A stretch of DNA of 64,000 nucleotides from Brumimicrobium sp041655765 (GTDB lineage Bacteria > Bacteroidota > Bacteroidia > Flavobacteriales_D > Crocinitomicaceae). Below the pieces are notes generated by a model. It had not been told where the DNA came from and ran no database searches. It saw nothing but the letters and a program-made list of their open reading frames with translations. The position numbers and the translations under genes are program-made. This document shows positions 18,064 to 26,777 of this stretch, piece after piece. Where the stretch lies: contig JBBAEU010000001.1 in assembly GCA_041655765.1 (NCBI GenBank), forward strand, positions 248,001 through 312,000, read 5' to 3'. Position 1 is the stretch's first letter. The number at the start of each line of letters is the position of its first letter.

Positions 18064-18876
18064 TTAATATTCCTTTTTTAAATAATTGCGAATTTGGTTA
18101 ACTTCTCTTTGAATTCCTTTGACAGATTTTAATAATTCGTCTTCTGAGACTTTAACTGCTGGCAATTCAGGAGAAATGTAGTTAACAAATTTCCAAATTT
18201 CAATGATGTCGTTCACATTCACAAAATATGGCTCATAAAATGGATTGGTAGAAGATAATTGCAACACTTCTGGTTGACCTTCAATTTTGTGCACCATTTT
18301 AAAAACTATCCCATCGTCGTTTGTAATGACAATGTGAGGAAATCCATCTTTTACAGTTTCCCAATTTTGTAGATATTCTCCAACTACGTATGAGCCATGC
18401 GAAACGGGTGGCATACTATCTCCTTGAATTGGGAATGAACGGTATTTTTTGTTTTTATCTAAGAATGGCAATTGAAATGTAGGTAAGACTTTAATATAAT
18501 CTGGATCTGCATATCCCATTGTGTAACCTGCGCTGGCTTTTTGAGGAATCATTTCGATTACCTCTTCGTTATCTTGCGAAATAACTGATGTTAAAACCCG
18601 TAATTTGCTTCCTTTTGTGTCTGAATAAATTCCTTTTTCAATTGCTTTCCATTCAGTTTCTGAGGATTTACCTAAGTCTTTTATCAATAAATCTTCTAAG
18701 GGAATCAAATAAAATTTGCTTAATTTCAATAAATTTTCAATGCCTGGTTCTGCAATTCCATTTTCATAACCAGAATAAGAGGAACGTGTCAACTTCAACG
18801 TGTTTGCTACTTCCTCTTGCGAGAGTTTCCGTGATTTACGCAGTAATTTCAAATTAGATGCTAAATATATTTCCAT
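18064..18876 (-). CDS. XRE-family repressor with S24 (LexA-like) autopeptidase domain
   Basis: A 270-residue regulator. Residues 5-60 form an XRE helix-turn-helix (LKLLRKSRKLSQEEVANTL...SYSGYENG). Residues 110-235 form an S24 peptidase domain: potential cleavage site Ala116-Gly117 in KASAGY, nucleophile Ser154 in QGDSM, general-base Lys193 in IVFKMV, so the Ser-Lys dyad is complete. Proteins of this type are cleaved or change state on DNA damage and derepress targets. It is the first gene of an operon with radC, and a perfect palindrome over its own promoter points to autoregulation. No phage genes are near. Confidence 0.92.
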   Translation of the reverse strand: MEIYLASNLKLLRKSRKLSQEEVANTLKLTRSSYSGYENGIAEPGIENLLKLSKFYLIPLEDLLIKDLGKSSETEWKAIEKGIYSDTKGSKLRVLTSVISQDNEEVIEMIPQKASAGYTMGYADPDYIKVLPTFQLPFLDKNKKYRSFPIQGDSMPPVSHGSYVVGEYLQNWETVKDGFPHIVITNDDGIVFKMVHKIEGQPEVLQLSSTNPFYEPYFVNVNDIIEIWKFVNYISPELPAVKVSEDELLKSVKGIQREVNQIRNYLKKEY

Positions 18877-18881
18877 ATTAC

Positions 18882-18902
18882 TTTGATTATATTTTAATCA
18901 AA
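18882..18902. promoter_or_regulatory. Operator-like palindrome in front of the XRE/S24-radC operon
   Basis: TTTGATTA and TAATCAAA form a perfect 8-base inverted repeat around a 5-base spacer. It begins six bases upstream of the regulator's ATG and shares bases with the -7 element, so a dimer bound here would block transcription. Inferred to be the regulator's own operator. Confidence 0.6.
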
Positions 18903-18906
18903 TATA
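18899..18906 (-). promoter_or_regulatory. -7 promoter element (TATATTTG) of the XRE/S24-radC operon
   Basis: Minus-strand TATATTTG matches TAnnTTTG exactly. A TTTG lies 15 bases upstream of it as a possible -33 element. It overlaps the operator-like palindrome by four bases. Confidence 0.5.
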
Positions 18907-18947
18907 CAAAAATATTTTAACCAAACAAGTTTGAGCGGAAAAATAAA

Positions 18948-19038
18948 TTTTAGTTTGTAGTTTGTTTTTTGTCCTCTCTCAGTACAAATTTACTCGTTCT
19001 TCGTAAAACCACTTGGTCTGACAAACAATAAACTAAAA
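18948..19038. repeat. Long imperfect inverted repeat of unknown role
   Basis: An 18-base arm (18948-18965) matches the reverse complement of 19021-19038 at 16 of 18 positions. The 55-base loop contains a smaller TTTAC/GTAAA stem. It lies between the stop of the M16 protease gene and the start of the S24 regulator gene. It could be a terminator-like hairpin or a small structured RNA; no reading frame is present. Confidence 0.4.
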
Positions 19039-19065
19039 GCATTCTATCATCATTAAAACAACCTT

Positions 19066-22026
19066 CTAATACCCAAAAATTTCCTCTAATTTTAATGTTT
19101 TAACAGTTCCTAAAGCCTTTAACTTGGATGAATTTAGTTTTTCTTCGTCTGCTACGATGCAATATGTATATGGTTTTCCACTGATTTCATTTTTGTGGAA
19201 AGTTTGTAAATCTTCAAACATAAAATCTCCTGTTTTATTATAAATGTGTTTGCGGATGTCATAATCTCTTCCCATGCGTTTTGCACTTAAGTAGCTGTTT
19301 AGAATATCCATTCCGATAATTCTTTCAGAAGCAATTGTTTTGATTTGATTTCTTTTTGCATTTTCTACTGCTTTATCGGATTTTGGCAACTCTGTCAACA
19401 GTTCATTCATTCCATCAACGGCTTCCGAAAATTTATCTGCTTGGGTTCCTACATAAGCAAAAAAGGAAGTTCTTCTGTCCTTTCTTGACGGATTGTTAAA
19501 ACGTGCATAAGTAGAATATGCCAAGGCTTTTGATTCTCTAATTGTTTGGAATACAATTGATTCCATTCCTCCTCCGAAGTATTGGTTGAATAAAGAAACT
19601 GTTGGAACGTTTGCTTCATTGTAGAAATCACTATTTCGAACCCAAAATATTTCTGCTTGAACCATGTCGTAATGCGCCAATAAAACTGAGTTTGATGTTT
19701 GTACATTTTGCTCAAATTTAGTTGCTTCTGGCATTTCAGCAAATGTTTCTGGCATTGGATGAACTGTTTTCATGATTTCCGTAATTTCATCTGCCGTTTT
19801 TGGTCCATAATACAAGATCGAATGCTTATAATTCGCAATTGTATGAATTTGTTGGGTCAACACTTCTGCTGTTAAATTATCCAATTCCTCATTGCTTAAA
19901 ACGCTGTTAAATGGATTTTTCGCTCCATACATTGCATAACTTCTTAATCCACTCATAATCGCTCCTTTGTTTTCTTTTGCATTTTGGCGGGACTTTTTAA
20001 CCCTATCTATGTATGAAAGCAAAGCCTCTTCGTCTGCAACACAATTTTTTAGAAGTTCATCAAAAAGGCGAACCGAAGCTTCAAAGTTTTCTTGTAACCC
20101 CATGATTCTTATCGACATATCTTCGTCGTTTACCCAAATCTGGAAATCTGTAGCGAGTTTATAAAATTCTTTGCTAATGTCTTCTGCTGTTCTTGTATCT
20201 GTACCGATGTAATTAAGGTATCCAGTTGCATAGCTAAGCATTGGATTACTCCATTTTCCCGTCTCAAAATAATATTTCAACTCAAACAATTCGGTGTCAT
20301 TGTTTTGAACTGCTAAAACTGGATAAAAGTCATCTTCTTCAATCCGTTGAATGTCTTCCTCGAAGTCTAACCAAAGTGGGGTGATTTCATTCTCTGGCAT
20401 TTCCGCAATCTTAATCAAGAAGTCTGATTGTGCTTCACGGTTTACTTCTACTGGTGTTATGGCTGGTTTTTCAACTTTTTGTACATTGTCATCTTCTCCT
20501 TGAAGTTTGTAAACAGCAACGTAGTTGTCTTTGAAATATTTATTGGCAAAATCTACTACATCTTGTTTGCTTATTTTATTCAAGTATTTTACTTGTGAGA
20601 GCCTGTCTTTCCAATCGGTTCCCAAAACAAAGTTATCCATCAATTCATAAGCTCTACTCGTATAGTTTTCATTGGTTTCTAACATTCCTTTTTTAGCATT
20701 ATTAATGATGGATGTGATGATATCTTCTGAAAAATCGCCTGATTTTAATTTATCAATCTCTCCCAAAAGAAGTGCTTTTACTTCATCAAGGGACTGACCT
20801 TCAAGTGGATTTCCGCCGAGTAATAAAACGCTATAATCTTTTAAAACATAAGGAAAAGCATATGCACCAAGAAGTTTTTGTTTTTGGACTAAATTCAAAT
20901 CAATCAGTCCTGCTGCACCATTGGTTAAAATCTCACCGACAAGCTCAAGCATTTTAGCATCTTCTGAGGATGCGCCAGGGAAACGATATCCAAACATTAA
21001 TCTTTCTGGCTCAGGACCGTAAACTTCAGATTGAATGGGCGATGTTATTTCTTTTTCTAAACCTACTTCATAAACTGGTACATCTTTGTATTGCATATAG
21101 GCAAACTTTTCAGCTACGCTTTTTATTACATCATCAGGGTTAAAATCTCCAGCCATAATTATCGCCATGTTGTTTGGAACATAATAGTTTTCATAATATT
21201 TACGGATTTCAACCAAAGATGGATTTTTCAAGTGTTCTATCGTACCGATTGTGGTTTGTTTTCCATAATTGTTATTTGGAAACAATTGGGCAAACATTTC
21301 TTCAAACACTTTGCTTCCGTCGCTGTCTAAACTTCTATTTTTTTCTTCATAAACCGCTTCTAACTCGGTGTGAAATAAACGAAGTACAGGATTTCTGAAT
21401 CGTTCAGCCTGAACAGTTAAAAATTTATCTACAACATTGCTTGGAATGTCTTCTGTGTAAACTGTTTGTTCAACGGATGTAAACGCATTTGTTCCTTGCG
21501 CACCCATTCCAGACATAATTTTATCGTATTCGTTGGCGATGGCATATTTAGCAGCCTGACCAGAGACCCTGTCTATTTCTTGATAGATTAATTTCCTTTC
21601 AGATTCGTCTGTTGTAGAGTTATATTCTTCATATAAACTTTCAATTTTATCCAAAAGCGGTTTTTCTTTTTCCCAATCTAAAGAACCATATTTATCTGTT
21701 CCTTTAAACAGCATGTGCTCTAAATAATGCGCCAATCCTGTATGTGTTGCTGGATCGGTTTTACTTCCTGCTTTTATGGCAATAAAGGTTTGAATACGTG
21801 GCTCTTTGTTTGAAGGACTCAAAATAACGGTCAATCCATTCTCCAAGGTATAAAACCGAGTTTCAGATGGATCATTTTCAATATAGTTATACTCAAATCC
21901 AGCCGATTCTGCAGTTTTCCATACCAATTCGCCATTTTTAATTTTTGTTTTGGCGCTATCAGTACAAGCGAAGAGTAAAAAAGAAGATACAATGGTTAGT
22001 GTAAATAATTTAGCATATAGTTTCAT
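19066..22026 (-). CDS. M16 family zinc protease lipoprotein (two-module, pitrilysin type)
   Basis: A 986-residue lipoprotein protease with duplicated M16 modules. The signal peptide ends in LLFAC, so Cys21 is lipidated. The inverted zinc motif HYLEH lies at 100-104 with the third ligand in ELEAVYEEKNRS near 220. The second module (about 560-960) lacks the HxxEH motif, as expected for the inactive half, and carries GGGMESIVFQTIRESKALAYS, a normal M16_C segment. Expected to degrade oligopeptides in the periplasm. It appears monocistronic; a TATACTTTG sequence about 35 bases upstream is close to the -7 consensus. Confidence 0.95.
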   Translation of the reverse strand: MKLYAKLFTLTIVSSFLLFACTDSAKTKIKNGELVWKTAESAGFEYNYIENDPSETRFYTLENGLTVILSPSNKEPRIQTFIAIKAGSKTDPATHTGLAHYLEHMLFKGTDKYGSLDWEKEKPLLDKIESLYEEYNSTTDESERKLIYQEIDRVSGQAAKYAIANEYDKIMSGMGAQGTNAFTSVEQTVYTEDIPSNVVDKFLTVQAERFRNPVLRLFHTELEAVYEEKNRSLDSDGSKVFEEMFAQLFPNNNYGKQTTIGTIEHLKNPSLVEIRKYYENYYVPNNMAIIMAGDFNPDDVIKSVAEKFAYMQYKDVPVYEVGLEKEITSPIQSEVYGPEPERLMFGYRFPGASSEDAKMLELVGEILTNGAAGLIDLNLVQKQKLLGAYAFPYVLKDYSVLLLGGNPLEGQSLDEVKALLLGEIDKLKSGDFSEDIITSIINNAKKGMLETNENYTSRAYELMDNFVLGTDWKDRLSQVKYLNKISKQDVVDFANKYFKDNYVAVYKLQGEDDNVQKVEKPAITPVEVNREAQSDFLIKIAEMPENEITPLWLDFEEDIQRIEEDDFYPVLAVQNNDTELFELKYYFETGKWSNPMLSYATGYLNYIGTDTRTAEDISKEFYKLATDFQIWVNDEDMSIRIMGLQENFEASVRLFDELLKNCVADEEALLSYIDRVKKSRQNAKENKGAIMSGLRSYAMYGAKNPFNSVLSNEELDNLTAEVLTQQIHTIANYKHSILYYGPKTADEITEIMKTVHPMPETFAEMPEATKFEQNVQTSNSVLLAHYDMVQAEIFWVRNSDFYNEANVPTVSLFNQYFGGGMESIVFQTIRESKALAYSTYARFNNPSRKDRRTSFFAYVGTQADKFSEAVDGMNELLTELPKSDKAVENAKRNQIKTIASERIIGMDILNSYLSAKRMGRDYDIRKHIYNKTGDFMFEDLQTFHKNEISGKPYTYCIVADEEKLNSSKLKALGTVKTLKLEEIFGY

Positions 22027-22113
22027 CCTGATTTCTTTTAGTTTATGCTAAAATACAAAGTATAAATGATGTAGCATAATTTTTATTTACAGATTTTAGA
22101 TTTTGTTTAAAAT

Positions 22114-22500
22114 CTAAACCAAAACAAAGCGTTCAAAAATGACCTCAATTTCTTTTTCGGGACAATCACATTTACCAACATGAATGGGAGAGCTTTGGAT
22201 AACTGTACTTCTTGTCGCAACCAACCAACGGAAGCGGTCGGGCATTTCCATTTGGCCAATTACACCAGATTCTGGAGTTGAATAGCAAACATTTTCCCAT
22301 GATTTTAAGAAATCTTCAATTTCCTCTTTATCGAATTTGCTGTTAAAAGCATTCATTTTATTTTCATCAACAAAATAGCGAATACCTATAAATTTTTTTG
22401 ATTTAGAATATAAAATCACGCCAATATTAAAGAACTCTCCCCTTTCAACATAAGGCAGAAATCGAATGATAGCATATTCATAAAAATGTTTATCTGGCAT
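22114..22500 (-). CDS. DUF3037 family protein, partner of the HipA-like kinase
   Basis: A DUF3037 protein of about 128 residues. The segment YEYAIIRFLPYVERGEFFNIGVILY is the family signature. I chose the ATG at 22500 (MPDKHFYEY) over the longer frame from 22527 because it leaves only an 11-base overlap with the upstream kinase gene, the usual arrangement. Function unknown. A DUF3037 gene directly after a HipA-like kinase recurs in many bacteria, which suggests that the two proteins work together; that recurrence is from memory. Confidence 0.88.
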   Translation of the reverse strand: MPDKHFYEYAIIRFLPYVERGEFFNIGVILYSKSKKFIGIRYFVDENKMNAFNSKFDKEEIEDFLKSWENVCYSTPESGVIGQMEMPDRFRWLVATRSTVIQSSPIHVGKCDCPEKEIEVIFERFVLV

Positions 22501-23269
22501 CTTTGGCTTCTTTAACGAGTACATCAATTATTCCCAATTTTGCTTTCATATAATCGAAATAAGCTTGGCGTTTTTCATCAGCATTTAATGCATCATTTTC
22601 GTCGATTAACCATTCTTCGGGTATTGTGTAGATAATGGTTTTTAGCGTTTTATCATCCAATGCCTTTTGAATTTCTTCGGCTGCCTCTTCCAATTGTGTT
22701 GCTTTATTCAACAAAACATGGTCTTTTATCAAAGGAAAACTTTTGGTAAGGTGATTTTCCCATGTTTCCCAATTGTGATGAAAATAAAAACTAGAACCGT
22801 TGTCGATTACCCACAATTCATTTTTCCACATCAATAAATTCGGATTTTTTGCTGTTCGGTCGATATTCGACATCAGACTATCTAAAACCACTATTTTTGA
22901 GCTGGTTAACGCAGGAATTTCTGAAACCAGAGGGTCGTACGTTATTGCTGAAGACAAAAAATGTAAGCCTAAATTCAATCCAACACTAAACTTTAGTAAA
23001 TCTTGAATCTCTTCATCGGGTTCCATTTTAGAAAAAGAATCATCGAGATTCATCAAAACGATTTCTGGAACTTTTAAACCAATAGCGCGTGCAAACTCAC
23101 CGCCCAATAGCTCTGCAATTAACGCATTTTTTCCTTGACCTGCACCTCTAAATTTAAGCACATAAAGAAACCCATCATCTGCTTTTACGATGCCTGGCAT
23201 GGAACCTCCTTCTCGCAAGGGACTTATGTATTGAACAACATCTACGGTACGAATATCTAATGTTTGCAT
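22490..23269 (-). CDS. HipA-like kinase (HipA_2 family)
   Basis: A 259-residue protein with a HipA-type kinase fold. Visible landmarks are YVLKFRGAGQGKNALIAELLGGEFARAIGL (nucleotide/lysine region), the catalytic-loop-like DSLMSNIDRTAKNPN, and the metal-loop-like LWVIDNGSSFYF with its DNG. It is shorter than true HipA toxins and lacks the HipA N-terminal domain and a HipB antitoxin. The ATG at 23269 (MQTLDIRTVDV) is preferred to the frame start at 23290, as homologues begin with a similar strand. It overlaps the DUF3037 gene by 11 bases. Substrate unknown. Confidence 0.85.
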   Translation of the reverse strand: MQTLDIRTVDVVQYISPLREGGSMPGIVKADDGFLYVLKFRGAGQGKNALIAELLGGEFARAIGLKVPEIVLMNLDDSFSKMEPDEEIQDLLKFSVGLNLGLHFLSSAITYDPLVSEIPALTSSKIVVLDSLMSNIDRTAKNPNLLMWKNELWVIDNGSSFYFHHNWETWENHLTKSFPLIKDHVLLNKATQLEEAAEEIQKALDDKTLKTIIYTIPEEWLIDENDALNADEKRQAYFDYMKAKLGIIDVLVKEAKDAR

Positions 23270-23459
23270 AATTTCATTTTCAATAACCAAACAGTTTTGT
23301 ACCCATAAGGTTTTGATTGTAACAGTTAAATCGTATTCTGATTATAAAAGTACTTTAAATTATAGAATGATTGGAGTTAATTTTTAAATATTTTGTTTTC
23401 TTGACCGAGCTTTGCAGTTAAAAAATAACATCTTCCAAAAGAAACATTATATTTACATT

Positions 23460-24881
23460 ATGCCAATCCATGATGATTTATATCAAACAACTGTAAAATA
23501 TTTTCCGTTTGAATTTTCTTCAGACCAAAAGCGTTTATTGGATAAACTTTGTCAATTTTACTACCAACCGAATAGTAATCAGATATTTGTTTTGAAGGGA
23601 TATGCGGGTACGGGAAAAACAACGTTGCTGAGTGCTTTTGTAAAGGCGTTAACTCAGTTAAAACAAAAAACCGTTTTGCTCGCCCCTACTGGTCGTGCTG
23701 CAAAAGTTTTTTCGCAACGTTCTGAAAAAATGGCTTTTACGATTCATAAAAAAATATATCGTAAGGAAAGGCGTGCTGATGGCATGGTTCAATTGGGGTT
23801 AGCACCAAATTTACATACGAACACGCTTTTTTTGGTGGATGAAGCCTCGATGATTGGTGATTATACACAACAAAATGATGGTTCGATAAGTGGTCGAAAT
23901 TTATTGAGCGACTTGATAAACTACGTTTACAATGGAAAAAATTGTAAAATGATTCTCATTGGCGATGAAGGTCAGCTCCCTCCTGTTGGCGCAGATTTTA
24001 GTCCTGCGTTAAGTGTCGATTACCTTAAAAACCACTATTTCCAGCTGGATATCATTGAATTTCAATTAGATAAAGTATTGCGACAAGCAGAAGACTCTGA
24101 TATTTTAAAGAATGCCACTGCTTTGCGTTCAGCTGATGAAAACGTCTATCCATCATTTGATTTAAGTGGGAAGAATGATTTAATTCGATTGGAAGGAATT
24201 GATTTAGAAGATGAAATTGACTCCTCATATACGAATTATGGAATTGATGAAACGCTGATTATCACGCGAAGCAACAAACGTGCAAATCTGTATAATCAAC
24301 AAATCCGCGCACGTATTTTTTGGTATGAAGACAAGATTGTTGCAAATGATTTATTAATGGTTGTCCGAAACAATTATTTTTGGTTGGGCGATGATTCAAA
24401 GATTGGGTTTATCGCCAATGGAGAAACGATTAAAGTGTTGAGAATAAAAGGTGAGGAAACATTGTATGGCTTCGACTTTGTGGATGCTTTGGTTGAATTG
24501 GTTGATTATCCCGATCACGAGCCTTTTAATGTGAAATTTTTATTGGAGGTTTTGGATGCAGAAACACCTAATTTATCTCGTCAACGCATGAAAGATTTAT
24601 TTTTTGAGGTAGAAAAGGATTATATGCACGAAAGAAACAAGCGAAAACGGTATGAATTAATCATGAAAGACCCGTATATGAATGCTTTACAGGTAAAATA
24701 CGCTTATGCAGTTACTTGTCACAAATCGCAAGGCGGACAATGGGCTTCGGTTTTTGTGGACCAAGGATTTTTAACGGAAGATATGCTGGATAAATCCTAT
24801 TTTAGATGGCTTTATACGGCATTAACTAGGGCGACGGATAGGGTTTATTTGGTAAATTTTAATGAGAATTTTTTTAAATGA
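23460..24881 (+). CDS. RecD-like superfamily 1 DNA helicase
   Basis: A 473-residue ATP-dependent helicase. Walker A GYAGTGKTTL lies at 48-57, Walker B LFLVDEASM follows, then GDEGQLPPVG (motif III), and the C-terminal UvrD_C_2 motif TCHKSQGGQW with YTALTRATDRVYLV (motif VI). It is shorter than RecD/RecD2 and fits the compact RecD-like helicase seen in Bacteroidota, of unknown precise role in recombination or repair. The ATG at 23460 is preferred to the upstream frame start at 23412 because the added residues are unlike the family. Convergent with the RluA gene. Confidence 0.92.
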   Translation: MPIHDDLYQTTVKYFPFEFSSDQKRLLDKLCQFYYQPNSNQIFVLKGYAGTGKTTLLSAFVKALTQLKQKTVLLAPTGRAAKVFSQRSEKMAFTIHKKIYRKERRADGMVQLGLAPNLHTNTLFLVDEASMIGDYTQQNDGSISGRNLLSDLINYVYNGKNCKMILIGDEGQLPPVGADFSPALSVDYLKNHYFQLDIIEFQLDKVLRQAEDSDILKNATALRSADENVYPSFDLSGKNDLIRLEGIDLEDEIDSSYTNYGIDETLIITRSNKRANLYNQQIRARIFWYEDKIVANDLLMVVRNNYFWLGDDSKIGFIANGETIKVLRIKGEETLYGFDFVDALVELVDYPDHEPFNVKFLLEVLDAETPNLSRQRMKDLFFEVEKDYMHERNKRKRYELIMKDPYMNALQVKYAYAVTCHKSQGGQWASVFVDQGFLTEDMLDKSYFRWLYTALTRATDRVYLVNFNENFFK

Positions 24882-25034
24882 TATGTGCTAAATAATCCTT
24901 CAAATTACTAAACTATTCTTTATTTATTCGCTTTTCTTCCTGTTGTTCAGTGAGCTTCGGTTGTCTCGGGATGGAGATGAGGAATTACAGATGGTAATCG
25001 GTTTAGTTCAACTGTATTGTAAATGAATATTTCC

Positions 25035-25059
25035 ACTTTTTTGGGTGATGCAAAAAAGT
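25035..25059. repeat. Hairpin at a convergent gene junction
   Basis: ACTTTTTTG and CAAAAAAGT form a perfect 9-base inverted repeat with a 7-base loop. It lies in the 221-base gap between the helicase gene (+) and the RluA gene (-) and could terminate both. The sequence resembles a short hairpin repeat that I recall as dispersed in Bacteroidota genomes. Confidence 0.45.
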
Positions 25060-25102
25060 AAGAGAGAAATAATTGAGATAATCACCTTTTAAAGTCTGTT
25101 TA

Positions 25103-25795
25103 TCATATCTTATTAAGATTATTCTCAAAAAAATGCCACAAATTTGTTTTCGGAACGGGCGCAGTAATACTGAGTTTTTCTTGACTAACAGGATGGATAA
25201 ACTTTAGATTTCTCGCATGAAGTGAAATACCTCCGTCTTTGTTTGAAGTTTTTGCCCCATATTTTAAATCACCTTTAATGATACAGCCGATGTTCGACAA
25301 TTGTGTTCTTATCTGATGATGTCGCCCAGTTTTTGGGTGGACTTCTAACAAGAAATATTTGTCACTTTGACTGATTAATTCGTAGTCTAAAATGGATTCC
25401 TTTGCTCCTTTAACATTTTTTCCTACGGAATAGCTTTTATTTTGTGATTTATTCTTCTTTAAATAATCTACCAAAGTGCCTTTATCTACTTTGGGTTTTT
25501 GTTCGACAATTGCCCAATACGTTTTTTCAACTTCTTTGGCTTTAAAAAGCTCATTCATTCTGGAAAGTGCCTTACTTGTTTTAGCAAACGCAATAACTCC
25601 AGAGGTTGGTCTATCCAAACGATGAATTACACCCAAAAACACATTTCCGGGCTTTTTATATTTCTCCTTTAGCCAATCCTTGATTTTGTCGGGTAATGTT
25701 TTGTCTCCCGTACTATCACCTTGTGTAATATCTCCAGCGGATTTATTGACAATAATTAGGTGATTGTCTTCATGTAAAACATCAACTGAAGACAT
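25103..25795 (-). CDS. RluA-family pseudouridine synthase
   Basis: Converts specific uridines in rRNA or tRNA to pseudouridine. At 230 residues it holds the catalytic domain only, with no N-terminal S4 domain. The catalytic Asp lies in IHRLDRPTSGV, and the later LEVHPKTGRHHQIRTQL and KYGA segments are family signatures. The exact RNA site cannot be told. The start lies two bases after the panB stop, so it is translated from the panB transcript. Confidence 0.95.
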   Translation of the reverse strand: MSSVDVLHEDNHLIIVNKSAGDITQGDSTGDKTLPDKIKDWLKEKYKKPGNVFLGVIHRLDRPTSGVIAFAKTSKALSRMNELFKAKEVEKTYWAIVEQKPKVDKGTLVDYLKKNKSQNKSYSVGKNVKGAKESILDYELISQSDKYFLLEVHPKTGRHHQIRTQLSNIGCIIKGDLKYGAKTSNKDGGISLHARNLKFIHPVSQEKLSITAPVPKTNLWHFFENNLNKI

Positions 25796-25797
25796 CT

Positions 25798-26613
25798 TTA
25801 GTACTGTTCGTTTTCATTCGGGAAATCACCTGAACGAACATCTGCGATGTATTGTTGAACAGCTTTCGATGCGTCTTCAAAAAGATTGGCATACTTTCTT
25901 AAAAAGCGTGGATTAAATTCATTGTTGAGTCCTAACATATCATGTACCACCAAAACTTGTCCATCCACATCTCCACCAGCACCAATTCCAATAATAGGAA
26001 TGCTCACTTCTTTTGCAACTTGAGCAGCTAAATCAGCAGGGATTTTTTCCAAAACAATGGCAAAACAACCCACTTCTTCCAATGCTTTAGCATCTTCAAT
26101 TAATCGTTCTGCTTCTTCGTTTTCTTTTGCTCGAACGGCATACGTACCAAACTTATAAATTGATTGAGGCGTTAACCCTAAATGTCCCATCACAGGAATT
26201 CCAGCCGTTAAAATTCTAGAAATAGATTCGATAATTTCTCTTCCTCCTTCCATTTTTACTGCATGACCGCCAGATTCTTTCATGATTCTAATGGAAGACA
26301 TCAATGCTTCTTTAGAGTTTCCTTGATAAGATCCGAAAGGTAAATCAACAACTACTAATGCCCTTTCAACAGCTCTAACCACAGAAGCTGCGTGATAAAT
26401 CATTTGATCCAATGTAATTGGTAATGTCGTTTCGTGCCCAGCCATAACGTTTGATGCTGAATCTCCTACCAATATTATATCGATACCTGCATGGTCTAAA
26501 ATTTTGGCAATGGAGAAATCATACCCAGTTAACATGGAGATTTTCTCATTGTTATCCTTCATCCTTTGTAACACGTTTGTCGTTACTTTTTTTACCTCTT
26601 TGTGAACAGACAT
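25798..26613 (-). CDS. panB: 3-methyl-2-oxobutanoate hydroxymethyltransferase
   Basis: First committed step of pantothenate synthesis: transfers a hydroxymethyl group from methylene-THF to 2-oxoisovalerate. Signatures are LTGYDFSIAKILDHAGIDIILVGDSASNV (metal-binding Asp), VVDLPFGSYQ, GIPVMGHLGLTPQS and IGIGAGGDVDGQVLV. The true start is the ATG at 26613 (MSVHKEV), giving 271 residues. The longer frame to 26691 is rejected because a -7 promoter box lies inside it and the extra residues are unlike PanB. An RluA-type gene follows in the same transcript. Confidence 0.96.
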   Translation of the reverse strand: MSVHKEVKKVTTNVLQRMKDNNEKISMLTGYDFSIAKILDHAGIDIILVGDSASNVMAGHETTLPITLDQMIYHAASVVRAVERALVVVDLPFGSYQGNSKEALMSSIRIMKESGGHAVKMEGGREIIESISRILTAGIPVMGHLGLTPQSIYKFGTYAVRAKENEEAERLIEDAKALEEVGCFAIVLEKIPADLAAQVAKEVSIPIIGIGAGGDVDGQVLVVHDMLGLNNEFNPRFLRKYANLFEDASKAVQQYIADVRSGDFPNENEQY

Positions 26614-26633
26614 AATTAAAAAATTTAATAAGG

Positions 26634-26641
26634 CAAATGTA
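26634..26641 (-). promoter_or_regulatory. -7 promoter element (TACATTTG) of panB
   Basis: Minus-strand TACATTTG, followed by CC, matches TAnnTTTG and lies 20 bases upstream of the panB ATG. It decides the start codon, because the longer open frame would begin upstream of the transcript. Confidence 0.55.
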
Positions 26642-26698
26642 TAATTAAAAATCGATAAAATTATTCTTAAATCAATTAAACTTACTATCAACGCAGTT

Positions 26699-26729
26699 AT
26701 AAAAAGATGGAGGGTTCACCCTCCATCTT
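26699..26729 (-). terminator. Rho-independent terminator of the nuclease/TonB operon
   Basis: AAGATGGAGGGT and ACCCTCCATCTT (26704-26729) form a perfect 12-base inverted repeat with almost no loop. On the minus strand the stem runs into CTTTTTATAA. It lies about 50 bases past the stop of the endonuclease gene. Confidence 0.85.
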
Positions 26730-26777
26730 AAATGTTTTAACTTATTGAAAAATTTTATCAACAACTATGATTGATAA

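Noticed and set aside
17362..18876. radC and XRE/S24 genes as part of a prophage
   Set aside because: No integrase, phage structural gene or attachment repeat is visible nearby, and flanking genes are housekeeping.
26614..26691. Longer PanB start
   Set aside because: The added 26 residues are hydrophobic and unlike PanB, and the TACATTTG promoter box lies inside them.
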